Shown here: positions 57,901-64,000 of the stretch, in pieces
How positions within the stretch are numbered: position 1 is the stretch's first letter
How the letters are laid out: every line of letters starts with the position of its first letter
From: Selaginella moellendorffii
Lineage: Eukaryota; Streptophyta; Lycopodiopsida; Selaginellales; Selaginellaceae
Direction: 5' to 3'
DNA length: 64,000 nt
NCBI RefSeq assembly: GCF_000143415.4
Contig: NW_003314320.1
Coordinates: 1,202,796-1,266,795, forward strand
Notes under the pieces: generated by a model
Told to the model about the DNA's origin: nothing
The model's database searches: none
Seen by the model: only the letters and a program-made list of their open reading frames with translations
Translations under genes and position numbers: made by a program

Positions 57901-58548
57901 AGTGGTCATAAAAAGCGAAAGCACGTTGGACAGTCGTCGGGATCAGAGGCGTTTGATTCGAAAAGGAAGAAGGGCAACGAAAAGATGATAGGTAATGCCT
58001 CGCGGTTATGGCGTGTGTGCGAAAGCAGCCAGTCACCACCTCCTGATTCAGATTCCTATGGTGGACTTCCCTTCCCCAATCTCAATGGAGAGGTACAATG
58101 GATGAGGGATGATTTTCAATTCAGGGCCATGTTTTTCTCATCTCGTCATCTTCGAAGGGTGCAAGAACGTGCAGAAACCATTTTAAGACAGTCGGGTGAG
58201 GATACGGTCCTAGGTCACGCACTAAAACAGGCTATGGATGTCTAGTATTTTGAGATGGAGACTCGGCCAGATGATTTTCCCAAGATGGTCCTGGAAGAAC
58301 AAGCCATCCAGCCTGAGCAGCCTATGGAAGAAATGCAGGAGGGGGATGAGGAGCTAGAGAAAGATAATGAGTAGGAAGAGTAGAAGGACGAAGATGAGGA
58401 CGAAGAAGAGGAGGACGAAGAGGACTTGGATGGTCCTCACAATGGTGACGATCACAATAACGACGACGACGATGATGACGACGATGGCCAGCCTGAGGTG
58501 GCCAAAGAGCAACGGAGGAAGGTCATACAAGACAAACCATCAGGTAAA
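54956..58548 (+). CDS. Long transposon-encoded protein, N-terminal and middle part, with five TAG codons
   Basis: Unknown function. An open frame from about 54956 (no ATG there, so an upstream exon is needed; an acceptor TTTTCAG precedes it) runs to the donor at 57536, interrupted only by TAG 55733-55735 and TAG 57035-57037. Introns at about 56156-56209, 57536-57583, 57671-57726 and 57801-57847 separate exons that continue in frame, with TAG again at 58243, 58372 and 58381. Content: basic Lys-rich segment (SPGPKKKLL...KKKSRKEQKEQEEAAK), then NLINRKVLDDQNIRFYAVSG followed by QHSSLAMQEIV, which resembles a ParB/sulfiredoxin-fold motif, a helical region, another Lys-rich segment and a strongly acidic Asp/Glu tail (about 58330-58500). 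Three of the introns contain the palindrome. It could be continuous with the FCP1-like part downstream. Confidence 0.55.
57816..57839. repeat. Palindrome copy inside a transposon intron
   Basis: Lies between the donor GGAG|GTACAA and acceptor CTTGCAG|GAGAC; similar placement at 56178 and 57678. Confidence 0.85.
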
Positions 58549-58818
58549 TAACAGTACATCCATTCCTAACCTTTTACCATTTCTAACATTGTCCATGTAG
58601 GTCGCAGAGCAAATGGTAAGTAGAGATGATTCAGTTGAATTAAGATACAAACTCTAGCCTTTAGTGTCGAGGAAGGATAGTGCCAAGCAAGGGTCGAAAC
58701 GTATGTCCAATCCTTCAGAATCAGCAGTGCGCCCAAATGATATCGGTCCTAGTTCCTCAATAGCAGTTGATGGTAAATACAGTATAGTCGATTCAATGTG
58801 CTAATGAGTTTGTTTTTA

Positions 58819-60317
58819 GTAGCCAGTAGGGAGGATACCATCTCAATCGAAGGGAGATATTTGGACATACATATGGATCCGCCAGTGGACTCTACTTGCC
58901 TGCAAGAGTCATCAGAGTTGGTGGAGGCTACTATCCATATCAACGCCAAGCAAGCTGACCACGCTCCACTTGATGCTGCCTATACCACTGAGTCAATCTT
59001 GTCCACGTATCCAACTGACGGTGACCAGGCGCCATTGGACCAGCATGAGGCCGCCCCAGCCGCCGAGCCGGTCGTATCCTCATTTCCAACGGACTCAACG
59101 TGTGCCCAATCGTCTGACTACGCGCCGTTGGAACCTCCCTACACCGCCCCTGCTGCTTGTTCGGTCATGTCCACTTTGCCAACGGAGGCACCAGCTGAAA
59201 TGGCGTGTGATCACACGCCATCGGAACCACCCCATGCCACTGTTGAGCCAGTTGTACCAGAGTCTACAGTTGAAATGGCATGTGCCCACACGCCATTGGA
59301 TGCGATTGACCCCACATTGCAGAGGAGAGTATTTCCGCCCTTCACGTTTCCTCGACCAAAACCCTCTCAACGACCATCGGGTGCACCATTCGCTAATATT
59401 GTAGATGGTAAAATTGACTTGTACCATTTTTTATGCTGACGCTTTTCATTTCAGAGTCACGGCGAAGGTACTGTATCGTTTTTGATCTGAACGGTGTCCT
59501 TTTCTCCCATGAGCGTGGCTCGTCCTCGAATGTCACTGCACCCTCCAAAGCCTGCGGTCGCAAGTTGGTCAAAAGAGACAGATTCACATTAATCACACGG
59601 GAGAAACTGCGGGATCTAATAATGACCATGCGACACTTAAAACAGAGGGCCGGGTTCAATTTGCAATTGGGAGTTTGGACATCCATGATGCGCCACAATG
59701 CATTAACGTTGCTACAGATGATGCACGATCAGACGCGAGTAATATTACCATTTGACTTTCTCCTAACGCAGGAGGATTGCTTGACTATGGTCCATGTGAG
59801 GGGTAGCAAGCCCATCTTCGTCAAGCCAGAGGTTGTAGTGATGAACCGGACTGCTAGGTCAAGTGAAATCCTCATCATCGATGACTCGCCGATTAAAACT
59901 GCAGCGAACACGCACACATATGCAGTGCACCCCATCTCTTGCAGTATGGAAACTAGGGAGAAGAAACCGTATGTTCTGGGGGACCTTGCAAAACGGCTTG
60001 GAGCGATGGTGATAGAGAACCGGCCAGTCCAGGAGGTGGCTGCAGAAATCAACCAAATGGCAGATGGAACGGTATATCAGAAGCCATTTGATCGGACAGA
60101 CACCAGTCATCATTTATGGCATGTATATTGTCTAGCCAAGCACTATCCGCATCTCCATAATCTGCTCAACCGGATGGGTTCTTCGACCACTGAACATGAG
60201 CATGGACGTATTAGAGAAGAGATGGCATTACTATTGGGTTTAAATCCTGATAGTGTGGAGAGTGATGAAATTCCAAGATTATTGTATAGGCGTTGGAGGC
60301 AAAAAATAACAGTCTGA
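58819..60317 (+). CDS. FCP1/SCP-like HAD phosphatase domain (transposon-encoded C-terminal part)
   Basis: Two exons, about 58819-59407 and 59454-60317. The first is a Pro/Thr/Ala-rich linker built of repeats of the type (D/H)xxPL(D/E) (DHAPLDA, DQAPLDQ, DYAPLEP, DHTPSEP, AHTPLDA). The last two repeat units are encoded by full palindromes. The second carries an FCP1-homology HAD fold: RRYCIVFDLNGVLFSHE (motif I, with Asn where DxDx(T/V) expects the second Asp), FNLQLGVWTSMMRHNA (motif II), and SSEILIIDDSPIKTAANTHT (motifs III/IV, Asp pair retained). It ends RLLYRRWRQKITV, TGA 60315-60317. No nonsense codons occur here. Such domains dephosphorylate RNA polymerase II CTD or related Ser/Thr substrates; loss of the general acid/base Asp predicts altered or absent activity. 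Confidence 0.7.
59200..59221. repeat. Perfect 22-bp palindrome in coding sequence
   Basis: ATGGCGTGTGATCACACGCC plus AT is a perfect palindrome and encodes MACDHTP in the linker. The neighbour at 59274-59297 encodes MACAHTP. Confidence 0.95.
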
Positions 60318-60732
60318 GATGGCATGTATTTATTTAAAAATGTAACTTATCATGGCATGGGGTTCCATGCCATTGTATTAATATTAAAAGACAATTCTTT
60401 GAGAGGATTTGCATTATACTAGAAGTGTTACAGCATGTTATTGGAAGTCTACGAAGTTGTTTTATTAATAAGGGGAAAGTAAAGATTGAATGGGGACTTG
60501 GGCTCCACCTAGACTCGGAGCAACTGAGCCAATATTAAAAGGATGGAAAGAAATTGGACAACAATGACAAGGAGAAGAGAGAGGTGAAGCAGTGGCAGGG
60601 GGAGGAGAAGTGATTGAGTAGACATTTCCTTGTTTAAAATAAAATGGCATGTGCCTCAATGCAGTTGAATTTTGTTATATTTATATACTATATAAAGGTT
60701 TGGAAACCTTATTTTACAAGTGGGATAATGAC

Positions 60733-60756
60733 AATTCCCACTTTAACGAAATAGAG
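60733..60756 (-). repeat. Right terminal inverted repeat
   Basis: Complement begins CTCTATTTCGTTAAAGTGGG, as at the left end. Confidence 0.85.
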
Positions 60757-61440
60757 TTTATTCCAGATCCACTCCTTAGCATCCTTAAGATGCCCACAAA
60801 CATGGGGAATAGCCTTCCCCAACATCCACTTTCTGGTCCCCACCAAATCCCTTTCTGCCCATGGCCGTGTTCGCCAACATTGCCACTGGATCAAAGCCCA
60901 TAGGTCCGACCACTAAGTCCCATGGTCCTCTGGGACTTCCTCCTCACATGACCACATCCTTGGTTTCTACACTATAGGACGACTCCTCTTCCTTTTCACA
61001 GTCTGGGACCTTGGGACAACATTTTGAAACACCGTGGTCTTACGCGAGCCTCGTGGGTACTCTCCCCGCCTTCTGCCTTTGGGTGCTCTAGCCATGGGCT
61101 TAGAGCGAGGTTCCGTTGAGCCACACCAGGTATCCAAGTAGGTAGTGCCACCCACACTTGGACTGGGAGCATCGGCCAGTCGATCTCCCAGAGGAACTAG
61201 AGCCAGCTCTTGAACACTTCACCAAGCTAGCCCGCTTGTCAGTCCGTGTTCACTTTAGTCTTGGACTTCCCAGTGGGCAGCTTGTCACCCAACATTGGGT
61301 ACAGCCTTCCTGGCCCAAACTGGCCTTTCCTGGCCAAACTGGCTCCACTGCAGTCTTCCCACTACTATACTTTTGGAGCTCACCAAACCCCCCAGGGTCT
61401 GGGAGACGAACGCTTTGGGCTTTCACCCTCTCAGAAAGGG
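60757..61440. other. Unassigned DNA right of the transposon
   Basis: No gene recognised. A Pro-rich plus frame (60649-60903) and a basic minus frame (60967-61155) show no family features and are probably chance. Confidence 0.4.
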
Positions 61441-61945
61441 TGAGACTTAGACTCGGACTCGGACTTGGACTTGGACTTGGACTCGGACTCAGACTTAGAC
61501 TCGGGCTTGGACTCGGACTCAGACTTAGACTCGGGCTTGGTCTCGGTCTTGGCCTCAGTCTCGGTCTCGGTCTCAGTCCCGATCTCGGTCTCGGACTCGG
61601 TCCCGGTCTCGGTCTCGGTCCCGGTCTTGGTCTTGACCTCGGACTCCATCTCGGGTCCTTCTCAGACTCCATCTCGGATTCCATCTCGAATCCATCTCAG
61701 ACTCCATCTTGGATTCCATCTCGGACTCCATCTCAGACTCCATCTCGGGTCCATCTCAGACTCCATCTCGGACTCCATATCGGATCCATCTCGGACTCCA
61801 TCTCGGACTGCATCTCGGACTCTGTCTCGGTCCATCTCGGACTCCATCTCAGGTCCATCTCGAACTCCATCTCGGACTCCATCTCGGACTCCGTCTCGGT
61901 CCATCTCAGACTCCATCTCGGACTCCGTCTCGGTCCATCTCAGAC
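61441..61945. repeat. Hexamer-derived satellite (GGACTC/GGACTT, then CATCTCGGACTC)
   Basis: 61441-61640 is a run of GGACT(C/T) hexamers with variants; 61641-61945 is a higher-order array of 12-15 bp units such as TCCATCTCGGACTCCATCTC. All frames are open through it because the unit length is a multiple of three, which explains long but meaningless frames on both strands. Confidence 0.9.
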
Positions 61946-62630
61946 TCTTCCACGTGTCATGTGTTGGTCCTTTTGGGTCCCTTTTTAGAGCCTCACTTAT
62001 TGCTCGCTTCGTGCTTATTCCTCGAGCACTTTGTTGGGAGTTCCACTCCTGCTTTTGACCTTTCAAGTCGGAGCTTTTAGTCCAAACATGTTACGCTCGT
62101 TTGGCTTTCGCTTCGGCCATTACCACGTGGTGCCCTTCCGGCTCCACTTTGGGGCCTAGGAATTTTGTGTCTCACAACTCCACCACCCATAGACAAAGTT
62201 CGATGTCCTCATCAAACGGTAAACCATTTTTATAAAGTAACACTAACATGTATTACCCTTTCCATCCTTAGCATCTAACCAATATTCGTCAATGGTATAA
62301 CACCGAAGGCTCACCATGCCTTCTCCATCCTCTAAGGCACATAGCTTCTCTGACATAGAGACTCGATCAACCACCTATGGTGGTTCTTTCCCTTTCATTG
62401 GTTTAGTTCTTGCTAAACCCGTTAGAGGCACCTCTCTATCTCAATCCCGGGTATCACTCCTTGATAGCCTCAGTTCTCATTGATTTAACTTGCACTCTAG
62501 AACTTTTAATTTGCTTGTTAAAGTTATTTCCTAAGTGTCCCGGGACCTTGCTTTGCCCATATGCGCACTTCACTTTCCATCTTGGAAGTTCTCTATTTAG
62601 GGGCACTATACTCTCTATTTCATTTTGGTG
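61946..62630. other. Spacer, nothing supportable
   Basis: Mixed-composition sequence with only short frames, lying between the satellite and the LTR. Confidence 0.4.
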
Positions 62631-63015
62631 TGTCAAGACCCCCAACAAGATCAAGACTGGAAAATGCTAAAGACAAAGAGAAAAAGCTAGTGAAAACAAA
62701 GAAGAGGCCTTAGACTGGTGTTGATTCAGATTGTGGAGAAATGGAACAAGGCTAACCTATATATACTATAGGTTGATGAAGCTCCACCACTCTTGGATCG
62801 AGGACGGCCTAAATACAGCTGAGGTCGAGGAGGTGCCACATCATCATCAGGAATGTGGCTCGAGACTCAGGAATCGGGAAGTGTCTCGAGACTCAGGAAT
62901 CGGGAAGTGTCTCGAGAGTCAGGAATAGGGAAGTGTCTCGAGAGTCAGGAATGTGGTCTGCAGGTCAGGAATCCGGAGAGTCAGGAATGTGGCAAGAATT
63001 GGGGGATTCCTGACA
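62631..63015 (-). repeat. 3' LTR of the chromovirus (385 bp)
   Basis: In element orientation it begins TGTCAGGAATCCCCC at 63015 and ends CTTGACA at 62631, giving TGTCA/TGACA termini. A TATATATAGG box lies near 62760. A 26-bp tandem repeat is inside (62859-62936). Confidence 0.85.
62859..62936. repeat. 26-bp tandem repeat in the LTR (three units)
   Basis: Units at 62859, 62885 and 62911, each CTCGAGA(C/G)TCAGGAAT followed by GGGAAGTGT; degenerate copies of CAGGAAT continue to the LTR edge. Possibly the LTR enhancer. Confidence 0.9.
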
Positions 63016-63026
63016 GCACCCCCTCC

Positions 63027-64000
63027 TCAAGAACGAGTGGAACGAGGATGTGAACGAGAACGAAGAGGAGGATGAGATGAGCGGCAAGGGATGGGAGATG
63101 GAGAAAAAAAATGAGGACTGGGACGAGAAGGATAGCGGCGGTGGAAGTCCTGAACAAGGTCAGGAGAATGAATCAGATTGTCCGCAGGTTCCCAAGTGCG
63201 TTCCTCAGGTCCGTAACCTTTCCAGTCCACCAGATAGTAGAGTTTAGACCGTGAAATCTTGGAATCAAGGATGTCCTAAACCTCATACTCAGACCCATCC
63301 TCGAGCTGCACTGGTGGAGGCGGAGGAATGACCCGATTTGGAATAGGACTGGGAATATAAGGCTCAAGGAGAGAGGAGTGAAAAACGGGGTGAATTTGAT
63401 ATGAGGAGGGAAGTGCAAGGCGATAAGTGACAGGATTAATGATGGCAGTGATAGGGAAAGGACCAAGGCGTTTGAAATCGAGTTTTGGACATGGCCTGGT
63501 GGTGGAGATATTTCGCCTGAGGAGCCAGACTTTATCCCCGATATTGTAAGGGGGACAATCCTGACGATGGACATTGGCAAATGTTTTATGAGATTCCTAA
63601 GCACGATGGAGGTGGAAGGAGATGGAGTTGTGGATTTCCTGGAGGTTGGAGATAAATGCCTCAGAGCGGGGATTTGAACGAGAGGATTCAGATTTAGAAG
63701 GAAGTGAGAGATTGAATCGGGGATTTCGGCCAGAGTTCGCAAAGAAGGGGGAAACTCAAAGAGAGGAGTGAACAGAGTTGTTATAGGAGAACTCAGCAAG
63801 GGGAAGGATATCGAACCAGTTATCCTGATGATAGTTGATGAAGCACCTCAAGAATTGTTCCAACGTCTGAATCGTTCGCTCGGACTGCCCATCAGTTTGA
63901 GGATGATATGCCGAAGAGAGGTTGGCCTTCACTCCAAGCAGCTGCAAAAACCGTTGCCAGAAATGAGAGATGAACTGAGGCCCCCGATCCGAAACCACAT
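63027..64000 (-). pseudogene. pol: Chromovirus pol C-terminal part (integrase and chromodomain)
   Basis: From the right edge: [40 protein letters not shown] (integrase core, catalytic Asp and Glu), YNNSVHSSL, then after a TGA (63756-63758) the linker (DCPPYNIGDKVWLLRRNIST, HPVFHSSLLEPYIP). The chromodomain is YYLVDWKGYGPEERTWEPAD. TAG codons at 63597-63599 and 63276-63278 lie in the same frame, where Gln would fit. The final stop at 63027 is 12 bp before the LTR. Confidence 0.9.

Larger units (their letters stand above)
48486..60664. repeat. Dispersed 20-24 bp palindromes, about 24 copies, core TGGCATGAGGCCTCATGCCA
   Basis: Copies at 48486-48505, 48571-48594, 48982-49003, 49171-49193, 49331-49353, 49477-49499, 50819-50841, 50876-50898, 52479-52502, 52550-52571, 52647-52670, 53260-53285, 53338-53357, 54762-54785, 54840-54862, 54899-54922, 56178-56199, 57678-57696, 57816-57839, 59200-59221, 59274-59297, 60319-60330 (half), 60352-60373, 60644-60664. 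The half-site is ATGGC(A/G)TG(A/T)G. They sit in spacers, in at least three introns of the plus-strand gene, and in coding sequence. I saw none outside the transposon. Confidence 0.9.
47944..60756. mobile_element. 12.8-kb TIR DNA transposon with palindrome array, superfamily uncertain
   Basis: Bounded by terminal inverted repeats starting CTCTATTTCGTTAAAGTGGG (47944-47967 and complement of 60733-60756; 23 of 24 identical). Degenerate subterminal copies of the same word (TTCAGTAAAATGGGA near 47969; TTTTACAAGTGGGATAA near 60713) lie just inside, as is common for transposase-binding ends. The interior encodes a DDE-like candidate transposase (minus), a small acidic ORF (minus) and a long intron-containing gene ending in an FCP1-like domain (plus). 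About 24 copies of a 20-24 bp palindrome are confined to 48.4-60.7 kb. I could not find a matching target-site duplication (CATCCAAG left, TTTATTCC right). Boundaries therefore rest on the TIR and on the distribution of palindromes. Confidence 0.8.
62631..64000 (-). mobile_element. Chromovirus (Ty3/gypsy with chromodomain), 3' end, runs off right edge
   Basis: Minus-strand element: integrase, chromodomain, polypurine tract (GAGGAGGGGGTGC) and 3' LTR in the expected order. Only the 3' part is in the window. Three nonsense codons show that this copy is inactive. Confidence 0.9.

Noticed and set aside
48486-60664. Palindrome array as a CRISPR
   Set aside because: Spacing is irregular (tens of bp to over 1 kb), there are no uniform spacers, and the DNA is a plant nuclear transposon.
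47936-60764. Target-site duplication of the TIR transposon
   Set aside because: Flanks CATCCAAG and TTTATTCC do not match; no 2-9 bp duplication can be supported.
61158-61988. 276-codon open frame through the hexamer satellite
   Set aside because: Its length comes from a repeat unit divisible by three; there is no ATG at its start, frames on the opposite strand are equally open, and the composition is Leu/Gly or Asp/Ser monotony.

Overview
The window looks like nuclear DNA of a land plant, most probably the lycophyte Selaginella (S. moellendorffii or a close relative). The evidence is plant-only gene families, very short GT-AG introns (about 45-60 bp) in nearly every multi-exon gene, intergenic gaps often under 100 bp, and intact gene-dense DNA interleaved with transposable elements. 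The species is inferred from style and protein resemblance; no database was searched.

Layout. 1-6.6 kb: AT-rich, gene-poor DNA with the decayed N-terminal part of a Helitron replicase/helicase (minus strand) and two long fold-backs. 6.9-31 kb: a compact block of cellular genes: an AP2/ERF factor of the LEP/PUCHI type, a small zinc-ribbon orphan, SCD1 (DENN + WD40), RRP44A/DIS3, a wax-synthase-like MBOAT acyltransferase, HRD3A/SEL1L, an NPH3/BTB protein, an SRC2-like C2 protein and the double-length plastid D-Ala-D-Ala ligase. 31.2-43.4 kb: a duplicated pair (trypsin-fold protein + PMT-type methyltransferase) split by a decayed Ty3/gypsy element with 174-bp LTRs. 43.4-47.1 kb: VPS34 and a small unknown gene, both on the minus strand. 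47.9-60.8 kb: a large TIR DNA transposon. 60.8-64 kb: simple repeats and the 3' end of a chromodomain Ty3/gypsy element (chromovirus) that runs off the right edge.

Two local duplications show the same pattern, a unit copied in tandem and then decayed reciprocally. In the first (ERF-SCD1-RRP44-acyltransferase order), the left copy kept ERF and lost most of SCD1 onward, while the right copy kept SCD1 and lost ERF. In the second (trypsin-fold protein-PMT), the left copy kept more of the trypsin-fold gene and the right copy kept PMT.

The most interesting region is 47,944-60,756. It is bounded by a 24-bp terminal inverted repeat (23/24 identical). It carries a DDE-like candidate transposase gene on the minus strand and a long intron-containing gene on the plus strand that ends in an FCP1/SCP-like HAD phosphatase domain. 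It is seeded with about two dozen copies of a 20-24 bp palindrome (core TGGCATGAGGCCTCATGCCA) that I do not see elsewhere in the window. Its reading frames are interrupted only by TAG codons (seven of seven), each where a Gln codon CAG would fit. TAG also dominates the nonsense codons of the two LTR elements. This could be a deamination footprint of CHG methylation or, less likely, UAG recoding.

Functionally the cellular genes are housekeeping: vesicle traffic and cytokinesis (SCD1, VPS34), RNA exosome (RRP44A), ER-associated degradation (HRD3A), plastid peptidoglycan precursor synthesis (DDL), lipid acylation, and phototropin/auxin-type signalling (NPH3 family). There is no operon logic, but several neighbours are close enough to share promoter DNA.
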